Shown here: in pieces, positions 1 to 12,091 of the stretch
How the letters are laid out: each line of letters begins with the position of its first letter
Numbering within the stretch: position 1 is the first letter of the stretch
NCBI GenBank assembly: GCA_963849605.1
Contig: CAWKHX010000015.1
Location: 1-64,000, forward strand
DNA length: 64,000 nucleotides
Direction of reading: 5' to 3'
Source: DASPHG01 sp963849605
GTDB lineage: Bacteria > Actinomycetota > Thermoleophilia > Solirubrobacterales > Thermoleophilaceae
Position numbers and translations under genes: made by a program
Notes under the pieces: model-generated
What the model was told of the DNA's origin: nothing
Database searches by the model: none
The model's input: only the letters and a program-made list of their open reading frames with translations

Positions 1-20
1 CCGTGGCCGCGCGGCCACGG
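1..20 (-). terminator. Perfect palindrome downstream of rpoC
   Basis: A 20-base perfect inverted repeat, CCGTGGCCGC followed by GCGGCCACGG, lies 22 bases beyond the rpoC stop codon. It could form the hairpin that ends the superoperon. Any T-run that would make it a classical intrinsic terminator would lie outside the window, so this is inferred from position and symmetry only. Confidence 0.5.
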
Positions 21-42
21 GTCTAGTCACATCAATGCAGCG

Positions 43-3000
43 CTAGTCGTCTTCCTTGGGCGGCGTCGCGCCGAGGTCGGCGAGCTCCTCGCCGAAGGAG
101 ATGTCGCCGTTGCCGTCGCCGAAGCCGATCCCCTCGAGGCCGTCGCCGGTCAGGCCGAGCTCGGCCGCCAACTCCGACTCGTCGAGCAGGCCGATCTCCT
201 CGGGCGTCGGGCGCGCGATCGGCTCCGCCGGCTCGATCTCGAGCGTGCGGTAGCGCTTCAGCCCGGTGGCGGCCGGGATCAGCTTGCCGATGATCACGTT
301 CTCCTTCAGGCCGAGGAGGCGATCCGTCTTGCCCTCGAGCGCGGCGTCGGTGAGGACCTTCGTGGTCTCCTGGAACGAGGCCGCGGACAGGAACGACTCG
401 GTCGCGAGCGAGGCCTTCGTGATGCCGAGGATGATCTCGGCCACCTGGGCCTGCTCGTTCTTCGCCTTCTTGAGGTCCGCGTTCACCTTCCGCATCTCGT
501 GGCGGTCGACGAACTGGCCCGGCAGGTAGGTCGAGTCGCCCTTCTGGTCGACGCGCACCTTTTTCATCATCTGCCGGATGATGATCTCGATGTGCTTGTC
601 GTTGATGTCGACGCCCTGTGACTTGTAGACCTTCTGGACCTCGCGGACGAGGTAGGTCTCGGTCTCGGTCCGGCCCTTGATGTCGAGCATGTCGTGCGGG
701 TACACCGAGCCCTCGTTGAGCTGGGTGCCCGCCGTGATCTTGTCGCCGGGCTCGACAAACAGCCGCGTGCGGCGGGGGAACGTGTACGCGTGCTCCTCGC
801 CGCCGGCGTCGGTGATGATCACCTTGCGCGCCTTCTCGGTGTCCTCGATCGTGACCTTGCCGTCGACCTCGGCTAGCTGAGCGAGGCCCTTCGGCTTCCG
901 CGCCTCGAACAGCTCGACGACACGCGGCAGACCGTGCGTGATGTCCGCGCCGGCGACGCCGCCGGTGTGGAACGTACGCATCGTCAGCTGAGTGCCGGGC
1001 TCACCGATCGACTGCGCGGCGATGATGCCCACCGCGTCGCCGATCGCGACGAGCTTGCCGGTGGCCGGCGCCTCGCCGTAACAGAGCTGGCAGATGCCGG
1101 TCTCGGCCTCGCACTTGAGCACCGAGCGGACCGGGACGCCGATGTTCTCGTCGCCGTACGCCTCGACGATCGTGTCGACGTGCTCCTGCTCGATCTCCTG
1201 CCCCTTCTTGAGCAGCTCGCGATGGCGCTTGGTCTCGAACTTCTTGGCCGCGATTCGCCCGAGGAGCTTGTCGTTGGGCTTGCCCTCGTCGTTGTACAGC
1301 GGCATCTCGATGAACTCCTTGGTGCCGCAGTCCTCCTGGCGGATGATCACGTCCTGGGAGACATCGACGAGACGGCGGGTCAGGTAGCCCGAGTCCGCCG
1401 TACGCAGCGCCGTGTCGGCGAGGCCCTTGCGGGCGCCGTGTGTCGAGATGAAGTACTCGAGCACCGACAGGCCCTCGACGAAGTTCGCCTTGATCGGGCG
1501 CTCGATGATCTCGCCCTTCGGATTGGCCATCAGGCCGCGCATGCCGGCGAGCTGGCGGATCTGCTTGAACGATCCGCGGGCACCGGAGTTGGCCATCATG
1601 TAGATCGGGTTGAGGTGATCGAAGTTCTCGATCATCGCGTCCGCGACCTTCTCGGTGGCCTCGGTCCACTTGTCGACCACCGCCTCGTGGCGCTCCTCGC
1701 CCGAGATCAGGCCCATGTCGTACTGGCGACTGGATCTCCTGGACCTCGTCCTCGTAGCGGTCGAGGATCTCGCTCTTCTTCGGCGGCACCACGACGTCGT
1801 TCTTCGAGATCGTGATCCCCGCCTGGGTGGCGTAGTGGAAGCCGAGCTCCTTGAACGCGTCGAGGACGAGCGCGATGGCGTGCGGGCCGTAGCGCTCGAC
1901 GAGATCCTCGATCAGGTCGTTCATGTCTCGCTTCTTGAGCGGGTGGTTGACCCACTCCCAGGTGTCGGCCTGGTACTCGTCACCGAGCGCGTCCTCGAGC
2001 TCGCGCTGGATGCGCTCGTTGAAGATGATCCGGCCGACCGTCGTGAGCACGTGCTCGTCGGCGTCCGACGGGCGGTACTCCGCCAGGTCGTGCAGGGCGA
2101 CCATCCCGTCCTCGTACGAGAGCTGGGCCTCCTGGTCGGAGCGGAAGACGTGCGGCCGCCGGCCGAACTTCTTCTCGTCCCAATTGCCCTTCCGGACCAG
2201 CGCCTCGCGCTCCTCGAGCTCCTCGTCGTCTGGGCCGTAGGTGAGGTAGTACGAGCCGAGCACCATGTCCTGCGTCGGCGTCGCCAGCGGGCGCGCCGTG
2301 CGCGGGGGACAGGATGTTGTTGGACGACAGCATCAGGAGGCGCGCCTCGGCCTGGGCCTCGGCGGACAGCGGCACGTGGACCGCCATCTGGTCGCCGTCG
2401 AAGTCCGCGTTGAACGCGTGGCAGACGAGCGGGTGAACCTGGATCGCCTTGCCCTCGACGAGCACCGGCTCGAACGCCTGGATGCCGAGGCGGTGGAGCG
2501 TCGGCGCGCGGTTGAGCAGCACCGGGTGCTCCTGGATGACCTCCTCGAGCACGTCCCAGACCTCCGGGATCATCGAGTCGACCATCTTCTTGGCCGCCTT
2601 GATGTTCTGGACGGCCTTCCGCTCGACGAGCCGGGCCATGATGAACGGCTTGAACAGCTCGAGCGCCATGAGCTTCGGCAGGCCGCACTGGTGCAGCTTG
2701 AGCGACGGGCCGGCGACGATGACCGAGCGGCCCGAGTAGTCGACGCGCTTACCGAGCAGGTTCTGGCGGAACCGGCCCTGCTTGCCCTTGAGCATGTCCG
2801 AGATCGACTTGAGCGCGCGATTGCCGGGGCCCGTGACGGGGCGCCCGCGGCGGCCGTTGTCGAACAGCGCGTCGACGGCCTCCTGGAGCATCCGCTTCTC
2901 GTTGTTGACGATGATCTCGGGCGCGCCGAGGTCGAGCAGCCGCTTGAGGCGGTTGTTGCGGTTGATCACGCGCCGGTAGAGGTCGTTCAGGTCCGACGTG

Positions 3001-4100
3001 GCGAACCGGCCGCCGTCGAGCTGGACCATCGGCCGCAGCTCCGGCGGGATGACCGGGACGGCCTCGAGGATCATGTTGTCGGGCTTGTTGTCGGAGTTGA
3101 TGAACGCCGACACGACCTTCAGCCGCTTGACCGCGCGTGACTGCTTCTGGCCCTTGGCCGTCTTGACCTGGTCCTCGAGCTCCTCGCGCTCGGCGTCGAG
3201 ATCGACCTGCTGGAGCAGGTCGCGCACCGACTCCGCGCCCATGCCGCCGCGGAAGTACTCGCCGAACCCGTACGGGGAGCCGAAGCGGTCCTTGAGCTCA
3301 CGGAAGACGGTCTCGTCCGGGATGACGTCCTTCGGCTTCATCTCCTGGAAGATCTCCCACACCTGGCGCATCCGCTCGGCGGCGTCCTCGATGTAGGCCT
3401 CCGTGTCGGAGATGTCCGCCTCGAAGGTCTTCCGGAGCTCCTTCTCCATCTTCGCGCGGTCGTCGTCGTTCAGCTTCGCGATGTTGACGTCGAGCGAGTC
3501 GGCCCACAGGTGGTCGTCGTCGTTGAACTTCGTCGTCTTGCCGTTCTTCAGGTGCGCGATCCGGCGATCGAGCGACTCGTTCAGCTCCTGGACGCGCTCC
3601 TCGCGCTCAGCCGTGTACGAGTCGAGGACCTTGTTGACCTCCTTCTCGAGCTTCTTGACGTCCTTGTCGCGCGCGGTGTCGTCGACCCAGGTGATGATCG
3701 ACGCGGCGAAGTAGAGGACCTTCTCGAGCTCCTTCGGAGCCATGTCGAGCAGGTAGCCGATCCGCGAGGGGACGCCCTTGAAGAACCAGATGTGCGACAC
3801 GGGCGCGGCGAGGTCGACGTGACCCATGCGCTCGCGCCGGACCTTGGAGCGCGTGACCTCGACGCCACAGCGCTCGCAGACGATGCCCTTGTAGCGGACT
3901 CGCTTGTACTTGCCGCAGTAGCACTCCCAGTCCTTCGTCGGACCGAAGATGCGCTCGCAGAAGAGGCCGTCCTTCTCGGGCTTCAGGGTGCGGTAGTTGA
4001 TCGTCTCCGGCTTGGTGACCTCGCCGGAGCTCCACGATCGGATCTGCTTCGACGAAGCGAGGCCGATCGAAATTGCGTCGAAATTGTTGATATCGATCAT
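43..4100 (-). CDS. rpoC: RNA polymerase beta' subunit, frame interrupted twice
   Basis: Largest catalytic subunit of RNA polymerase. The N-terminal zinc finger (CYCGKY...CERCG) and the metal-binding NADFDGDQM motif near residue 560 are intact. The frame breaks near 2293, just after SSNNILSPAHG, where one extra base separates this from the expected TPTQDMVLGSYYLT. It breaks again near 1722, after DEVQEIQ and before QYDMGLISGEER. Both are net +1, so no single frame covers the gene, although all three segments keep good beta' sequence up to the C-terminal acidic end. It starts 22 bases after rpoB behind a GGAGG ribosome site. Because the gene is essential, I read the shifts as sequence or assembly errors; two genuine frameshifts are far less likely. 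Confidence 0.95.
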
Positions 4101-4122
4101 TTAGGCCTCCGCCCCTTCAGTC

Positions 4123-7662
<3,540 letters not shown>

Positions 7663-7905
7663 GTGAGGAACTCCTTCTTCGGTCGGACAGGGGCAGCAGG
7701 CGGTGCGTCAAAGCGCGACCGACTACCTTAGCACAGAGCAAGCTTCGCCCCCACCGCCCGGAGGGGGCTCTAGAAAGGCCTTACGGACCCCGCCCCGAGG
7801 CGCCGGATATGTAGCGGCGCGCTGCTCTAGGGACGGCTGCGGCTATTGGCCTGCAAACAGGGTAGCGGAGGCGTCCACACCCCGCCAGGGTGGGCCGCCG
7901 CCCTG
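7663..7905 (-). promoter_or_regulatory. rplL-rpoB spacer with GC-rich hairpin
   Basis: This 243-base spacer holds no gene. On the minus strand GCCCCC and GGGGGC (7747-7768) can pair around a ten-base loop, and CACCC/GGGTG just after the rplL stop can form a smaller stem. In many bacteria this spacer carries a partial attenuator that lowers rpoBC expression relative to L7/L12; the position fits. No T-run follows the larger stem, so the role is inferred. Confidence 0.35.
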
Positions 7906-8292
7906 CTACTTCAGCTCGACGCTGCCGCCGGCCTCCTCGAGCTCGCCCTTGAGCTTCTCGGCTTCGTCGCGCTCGATGCCCTCCTTGACTGCCTTGGGGG
8001 CCTCGTCGACGACGGCCTTCGCCTCCTTGAGGCCCAGGCCGGTGGCGGCGCGGACGACCTTGATCACCTGGATCTTCTTGTCGCCGGCCGCCGTCAGGAT
8101 CACGTCGACCGTGGTCGACTCCTCCTCGGCGGCGGCGCCGTCACCACCGCCTCCGGCAGCGGCGGGTGCTGCGGCCGCTACCGCGGTCGCGGAGACGCCG
8201 AACGCCTCCTCGAGCGCCTTGATGCGCTCTGACAGCTCGAGCACCGAGATGCCCTTGAGTTCCTCGATCCAGTCCTCTGTGGTGGTGGCCAT
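7906..8292 (-). CDS. rplL: Ribosomal protein L7/L12
   Basis: Stalk protein of the 50S subunit that recruits translation GTPases; dimers bind the L10 tail. At 128 residues it shows the three expected parts: the N-terminal helical dimerisation segment (WIEELKGISVLELSERIKAL), an Ala/Gly-rich hinge near residues 35-58, and the C-terminal domain with the conserved VKVVRAATGLGLKEAKAVVD surface. Its ATG directly abuts the rplJ stop, so the two are translationally coupled, as expected for fixed stalk stoichiometry. Confidence 0.98.
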   Translation of the reverse strand: MATTTEDWIEELKGISVLELSERIKALEEAFGVSATAVAAAAPAAAGGGGDGAAAEEESTTVDVILTAAGDKKIQVIKVVRAATGLGLKEAKAVVDEAPKAVKEGIERDEAEKLKGELEEAGGSVELK

Positions 8293-8982
8293 CTAGCCCT
8301 CCTTTTCCTCGCCCTCGGAGGGCGCTTCGTCAGTTTCAGTTTCGGTTTCCTCGGCCGGTGCCTCTTCGGCGGGTGTCTCCTCGGCAGGCGCCTCCTCGGC
8401 CGGTGCCTCTTCGGCAGGGGCTTCCTCCGCTGCCGGCTCTTCGGGCTCCTCAGCGCCGAGCTTGCCCTCGGCCTGGATCTGGCCGAGCGCTATCGCCAGC
8501 CCGGCGATCATCTGGTTGAGGCCGCGGGCAAGGCCGGTGATCGGCGATGCGAGCACGCCGACGACCTGACCGTGGAGCACCTCGAGCGCGGGCAGCCTGG
8601 CGATCGACTCGATCTGCTCGATCGAGAGCGGCTCGCCGCCCATGATCCCGCCCTTGAACTCGAGCACGTCGTTCGCGCGGCGGAACTGCGACAGCGCCTT
8701 TGCGGCCATCGCCACATCGCCGCCGTCGGCAAGCACGAAGGTGAACGCAGTCGGCCCCTCGAGGAACTCCTTGAGCGTGTCGGCGCCGACGTCGTCGACG
8801 GCCCGCTCGGTGAGTGTGTTCTTGACGACGCTGAAGCGCGCGCCCGCCTCGATCAGCTTGCTGCGCAGCTCAGCGGCCTGGGGCACCGAGATCCCTCGGT
8901 AGTCGACGGCGAAGACCGCCTCCGACTCGCGGATCGCCGTGGCGATCTGCGCAACCCTCTCTGCTTTTTGTTCCTTGTTCAT
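8293..8982 (-). CDS. rplJ: Ribosomal protein L10 with long acidic tail
   Basis: Base of the ribosomal stalk, binding 23S rRNA and L7/L12 dimers. The first 165 residues are a normal L10 (NKEQKAERVAQIATAIRESE, FAVDYRGISV, VVKNTL). After the L7/L12-binding helix comes an unusual extension of about 60 residues made of near-repeats of EEAPAEEAP ending in DEAPSEGEEKEG. Most L10 proteins stop before this. The tail is low-complexity and strongly acidic, and its role is unknown. The gene has only 62 bases between it and rplA, too short for the classical L10 autoregulatory leader. Confidence 0.96.
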   Translation of the reverse strand: MNKEQKAERVAQIATAIRESEAVFAVDYRGISVPQAAELRSKLIEAGARFSVVKNTLTERAVDDVGADTLKEFLEGPTAFTFVLADGGDVAMAAKALSQFRRANDVLEFKGGIMGGEPLSIEQIESIARLPALEVLHGQVVGVLASPITGLARGLNQMIAGLAIALGQIQAEGKLGAEEPEEPAAEEAPAEEAPAEEAPAEETPAEEAPAEETETETDEAPSEGEEKEG

Positions 8983-9044
8983 TGGTCTCCTGCGCTGGAC
9001 TTATCGCTTGCGCGTGCCGGCGGTCTTGGGGGACGTACGGCGGA

Positions 9045-9782
9045 TCAGGCTACAGCCGTCTCCGCCTCCTTGGCTTCTCGACCCGTGATGTCACGCGTGC
9101 GTCCCGGGTCCACCCGGACGCCCGGGCCCATCGTCGTCGTCAGTGTGATCGTGCGCAGGTAGCGGCCCTTCGCCGCCGCCGGCTTCGCGCGGACGAGCTC
9201 GTCGATCACGGCCGCGTAGTTCTCGAGGAGCGCCTCCTCGGTGAAGTCTGTCTTGCCGAGCGTGAGATGCACGATCGCGGAACGGTCGGTGCGGTACTCG
9301 ACCTTGCCGGCCTTCGACTCCTCGACCGCCTTCGCCACATCCATCGTGACGGTGCCGACCTTCGGGTTCGGCATCTTGCCCTGCGGGCCGAGCACGCGGC
9401 CGAGCTTGCCGACCACGGGCATCATGTCCGGCGTCGCGATTGCAACGTCGAAGTCGGTCCAGTTCTCCTCTTCGATCCGCTTCGCGAGCTCGTCGGCGCC
9501 CACGTAGTCGGCGCCGGCCTCCTCGGCCTCGCGCGCCTTGTCGCCCTTCGCGAACACCGCGATCTTCACTTCCTTGCCGAGCCCGTGGGGCAGCGCGAGG
9601 GTGCCGCGCAGCTGCTCGTCGGCGTGGCGGACGTTGAGGCCGGTGCGGATGTGCAGCTCGACCGTCTCGGCGAACTTCGCGCGCTGGAGGCCCTTCACGA
9701 TGCGAATCGCGTCGCTCGGCTCGTAGTTGTGCTCGCGATCGATCGCCGCGTACTTCTCGCGATAGGTCTTCCCGCGCGCCAT
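9045..9782 (-). CDS. rplA: Ribosomal protein L1
   Basis: Protein of the 50S L1 stalk, which contacts E-site tRNA and in many bacteria represses its own operon mRNA. The 245 residues carry the family core: VELHIRTGLNVRHADEQLRG, the GADYVGADEL segment, the signature MPVVGKLGRVLGPQGKMPNPKVGTV (split here as MPVVGKLGRVLG plus PQGKMPNPKVGTV) and a C-terminal ITLTTTMGPGVRVDP. Its ATG overlaps the rplK stop by one base (TGATG), so the pair is translationally coupled. Confidence 0.97.
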   Translation of the reverse strand: MARGKTYREKYAAIDREHNYEPSDAIRIVKGLQRAKFAETVELHIRTGLNVRHADEQLRGTLALPHGLGKEVKIAVFAKGDKAREAEEAGADYVGADELAKRIEEENWTDFDVAIATPDMMPVVGKLGRVLGPQGKMPNPKVGTVTMDVAKAVEESKAGKVEYRTDRSAIVHLTLGKTDFTEEALLENYAAVIDELVRAKPAAAKGRYLRTITLTTTMGPGVRVDPGRTRDITGREAKEAETAVA

Positions 9783-10210
9783 CAGACCACGTCCACGCCC
9801 ATCGAGCGGGCGGTGCCCGCGATGATCTTCGACGCCTGGTCGACGTCGTGCGCGTTCAGGTCCTCAAGCTTCTGCTCGGCGATCGCGCGCACCTGCGCCT
9901 CGCTGATCGTGCCGACCTTCTCGCGGTTGGGCTCGCCGGAGCCCTTGTCGATCCCGGCGGCCTGCTTGATCAGCACGGCGGCAGGCGGCGTCTTCGTGAT
10001 GAAGGTGAACGAGCGGTCCTCGAAGACCGTGATCTCGACCGGGATGATCGTGCCGCCACCCGCCTGGTCCTGCGTCTGGGCGTTGAACGCCTTGCAGAAC
10101 TCCATGATGTTCACGCCGTGCTGGCCCAGCGCGGGGCCGACCGGCGGAGCCGGGTTCGCGGCGCCGGCGGGCACCTGCAGCTTGATCATGGTGAGGACTT
10201 TCTTGGCCAT
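9782..10210 (-). CDS. rplK: Ribosomal protein L11
   Basis: Part of the GTPase-associated centre of the 50S subunit, 142 residues, the standard size. It shows the N-terminal KLQVPAGAANPAPPVGPALG segment with the proline switch and GQHGVNIMEFCKAFNAQT, and the rRNA-binding C-terminal domain with KVGTISEAQVRAIAEQKL and ARSMGVDV. It overlaps nusG by one base and rplA by one base, giving an uninterrupted coupled string from secE to rplA. Confidence 0.98.
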   Translation of the reverse strand: MAKKVLTMIKLQVPAGAANPAPPVGPALGQHGVNIMEFCKAFNAQTQDQAGGGTIIPVEITVFEDRSFTFITKTPPAAVLIKQAAGIDKGSGEPNREKVGTISEAQVRAIAEQKLEDLNAHDVDQASKIIAGTARSMGVDVV

Positions 10211-10731
10211 CAGACCTTTTTGACCTGGTCGAAACCTACTTCGACAGGGGTCTCACGGCCGAAGATCGAGACGAGGACCTTGAGCTTCGCCGCGTCCTCG
10301 TTGATCTCGGAGATCTCGCCCGAGAAGTCGGACAGCGGGCCGGAGACGACCTTGACGTTCTCGCCGATCGAGAACTGCGCACGCGCGCGCGGCCGCTCGG
10401 CGGTCTCGCGGTGGAGGAGGCGGTTGATCTCGTCCTGGGTGAGCGGGACCGGCTTGTTCTGCGGGCCGACGAAGCCCGTGACGCCGGGCGTGTTCTTCAC
10501 GAGCGTCCACGAGTCCTCGTTCAGGTCCATGTTCACGAGGACGTAGCCGGGCATCGTGCGCTTCTCGCTCTGGACCTTCTGGCCGTCCTTCATCTCCGAC
10601 ACGACCTCGGTCGGGATCACGACCTGGCGGACGTTCCGCTTCTGGTTCAGCGAGACGACCCGGTGCTCCAGGTTGTGCTTGACCTTGTTCTCGTGGCCTG
10701 AGTAGGTGTTTACGGCGTACCAGCGGAACAT
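10210..10731 (-). CDS. nusG: Transcription elongation/antitermination factor NusG
   Basis: Binds RNA polymerase through its NGN domain and Rho or ribosomal S10 through its KOW domain. The 173 residues start at MFRWYAVNTYSGHE, chosen over a further upstream codon because this is the conserved NGN start and because TGATG joins it to the secE stop. The RTMPGYVLVNMDLN and GVTGFVG strands of NGN are clear, and a KOW motif follows at about residues 120-150 (IGENVKVVSGPLSDFSGEI). It is the short NusG form without the long acidic N-terminus seen in some actinobacteria. Confidence 0.97.
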   Translation of the reverse strand: MFRWYAVNTYSGHENKVKHNLEHRVVSLNQKRNVRQVVIPTEVVSEMKDGQKVQSEKRTMPGYVLVNMDLNEDSWTLVKNTPGVTGFVGPQNKPVPLTQDEINRLLHRETAERPRARAQFSIGENVKVVSGPLSDFSGEISEINEDAAKLKVLVSIFGRETPVEVGFDQVKKV

Positions 10732-11252
10732 CAGATGATTTGGTCTATTACTCGCGAGAAGATTGCGTCGAGCAGGCCGAGGTATCCGCCTGCGATCAGT
10801 ACAAAGCCCAGAACGACTCCCGTCAATGTGGTGACCTGCCTGCGGTCCGGCCACTGAACGCGCTGTAGCTCAGCCCAGACGTTCTGGAAGAAGTGCCAGA
10901 CCTTACCGAGTCCGCGTCGCTCCTCGGCTGCGGCGCCCGCTTCGACGCCGCGCACGCCACGCGGGCCGGTCGCGCCCTCCTCCACCGACTCGAGCGCGCC
11001 GGCCTCCTCGGCCTCCAGCTCGAGCTCGCGGTCGGCGGCCGCGTCGATGTCGTCCTCAGCCGCATCCTCCTCGGCGAGCTCCTCGACGAAGGCGTCTGAG
11101 TGACCCAGGTCGCGCGGCGGCGAGCCGACGGCGAGGTCGACGTCCTCTTCGATGTCGTCGCCCGGTGGCAGGGGCTGCGGGCCCTGCTCGGACTGACGCG
11201 CCGCACGACGGGCCGCCTGCCGCTCCTTCGCCCGCTGCCGATTCCGCGCCAT
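10731..11252 (-). CDS. secE: SecE preprotein translocase subunit with long acidic N-terminus
   Basis: Essential small subunit of the SecYEG channel. Only the last 65 residues match SecE: the amphipathic FFQNVWAELQRVQWPDRRQV segment followed by a single membrane helix (LTGVVLGFVLIAGGYLGLL). The preceding ~105 residues are unusual, starting basic (ARNRQRAKERQAARRAAR) and continuing as a very acidic Glu/Ala-rich stretch. Bacterial SecE of the single-helix type is typically 60-90 residues. Position between rpmG and nusG fixes the identity. The extension may be disordered and cytoplasmic; its job is unknown. Confidence 0.95.
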   Translation of the reverse strand: MARNRQRAKERQAARRAARQSEQGPQPLPPGDDIEEDVDLAVGSPPRDLGHSDAFVEELAEEDAAEDDIDAAADRELELEAEEAGALESVEEGATGPRGVRGVEAGAAAEERRGLGKVWHFFQNVWAELQRVQWPDRRQVTTLTGVVLGFVLIAGGYLGLLDAIFSRVIDQII

Positions 11253-11258
11253 GGCGGG

Positions 11259-11423
11259 CTAGCGGGTCTCCTTGTGCGGCGTGTGCTTGCTGCACCAGCG
11301 GCAGTACTTGCGCAGCTCGATGCGGTCGGGGTTGTTCCGCTTGGACTTGTTCGTCTGGTAGTTACGCCGCCTGCACTCCTCGCACGCGAGGGTCACGGCG
11401 ATTCGGATGTCTCCGCGTGCCAC
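11259..11423 (-). CDS. rpmG: Ribosomal protein L33, zinc-binding type
   Basis: Small 50S protein of 54 residues, read from a GTG at 11423 (ARGDIRIAVTLACEECRRRN...) to TAG at 11259. Two cysteine pairs, CEEC and CRWC, mark the zinc-binding C+ form. Many bacteria also carry a cysteine-free paralogue used under zinc limitation; none is visible here. It is the first gene of the superoperon, six bases upstream of secE, and so marks where its promoter must lie. Confidence 0.95.
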   Translation of the reverse strand: MARGDIRIAVTLACEECRRRNYQTNKSKRNNPDRIELRKYCRWCSKHTPHKETR

Positions 11424-11495
11424 GGTGCCTCCGGTCAGAAAGAAACGACCCCGCGGGTGCGGAGCCGAGGCCGGAGTCTAGCTCAGCGCGCGCGG

Positions 11496-11529
11496 CGTTT
11501 ACCGGCCGACTACCCGGACGTTTACCGGC
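11496..11529. repeat. Direct repeat CGTTTACCGGC x2 in divergent spacer
   Basis: An 11-base sequence, CGTTTACCGGC, occurs at 11496-11506 and 11519-11529, 23 bases apart, close to two helical turns. It sits between the divergent superoperon and the DHRSPD-protein gene. Same-face spacing in a promoter region suggests a protein-binding site, but no known regulator is recognised. Confidence 0.4.
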
Positions 11530-11551
11530 GCTGCGGAAGCTCTCGCCAACA

Positions 11552-11573
11552 GAGATCGCAACAGGGCGATCTC
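11552..11573 (+). promoter_or_regulatory. 8-bp perfect inverted repeat upstream of the DHRSPD gene
   Basis: GAGATCGC (11552-11559) and GCGATCTC (11566-11573) form a perfect 8-base-pair inverted repeat around the loop AACAGG. It ends 19 bases before the ATG at 11593 and just before the GAAGGGAG ribosome site. It could be an operator or a 5' leader hairpin; the sequence alone does not decide. Confidence 0.45.
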
Positions 11574-11592
11574 GTCGCGAAGGGAGCACCAC

Positions 11593-12000
11593 ATGACTCG
11601 CAGGACACGCAGGTTCCCCCGGCTCGCAATCGCCGCCGTCGCCGTCGGGCTCATGGCGCCCGCCAGCGCGCTGGCCTACACCGACCATCGGTCGCCGGAC
11701 GCGATCGACTCCGGCATCCAGGCGCAGAAGGCCGAGCAGGTGCAGAACGATCTGCGCAAGCTCGAGGCCCAGCGCGAAGCGCCGGGCTACGCGGATCACC
11801 GGTCCCCGGACGCGCAGGACAACAGCTTCGTCCGGAGCCCGGCCCCCAAGGTCACCGAGCCCACGATCTCCGCGTCGTCGGGTGGGTTCGACTGGGGCGA
11901 CGCCGGCATCGGTGCGGGCGCTGCGCTCGGGCTGCTGCTGATCGGGCTCTCCGTGGTCTTCACGGTCACCCACCACAGGAACCGCGCGGCGGCGGTCTGA
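11593..12000 (+). CDS. Exported single-pass protein with DHRSPDA repeats
   Basis: Function unknown. The 135-residue product has a signal peptide (RRTRRFPRLAIAAVAVGLM, then PASALA and mature start near YTD), two copies of the motif Y(T/A)DHRSPDA.D (residues ~29 and ~60) separated by a short charged helix rich in Gln/Glu/Lys, a low-complexity linker, and a C-terminal membrane helix (GAGAALGLLLIGLSVVFTV) with a short basic tail. This predicts a surface protein held by its C-terminus. Proteins with this repeat recur in Thermoleophilia as far as I recall; none has an assigned role that I know. The ATG has a GGGAG site nine bases upstream, and a strong hairpin terminator follows the stop. Confidence 0.75.
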   Translation: MTRRTRRFPRLAIAAVAVGLMAPASALAYTDHRSPDAIDSGIQAQKAEQVQNDLRKLEAQREAPGYADHRSPDAQDNSFVRSPAPKVTEPTISASSGGFDWGDAGIGAGAALGLLLIGLSVVFTVTHHRNRAAAV

Positions 12001-12026
12001 CTCCAACCGACACCGGCGACGTGCGA

Positions 12027-12056
12027 GGTAGCGGCGCCTTCCGAGGCGCCGCTACC
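12027..12056 (+). terminator. Strong hairpin after the DHRSPD-protein gene
   Basis: GGTAGCGGCGCCT (12027-12039) pairs perfectly with AGGCGCCGCTACC (12044-12056) across a TCCG tetraloop, 13 base pairs, extendable by one A-T pair. It lies 27 bases beyond the stop at 12000. It is followed by TAATTCC; there is no long T-run, common in high-GC actinobacteria. It separates this gene from the downstream regulator. Confidence 0.8.
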
Positions 12057-12091
12057 TAATTCCGGTGGTACGGTCGAAACGGACTCGTCAA

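Noticed and set aside
934..1815. Long plus-strand open frame opposite rpoC
   Set aside because: It is Arg/Leu/Val/Asp-rich with no family sense; high-GC coding DNA routinely leaves such frames open on the opposite strand.
43..4100. Genuine split or programmed-frameshift rpoC
   Set aside because: No slippery site or structure is evident at either break, and similar indels occur in several unrelated genes, pointing to sequence error.
8983..9044. L10 autoregulatory leader between rplA and rplJ
   Set aside because: The spacer is 62 bases, too short for the known leader fold.
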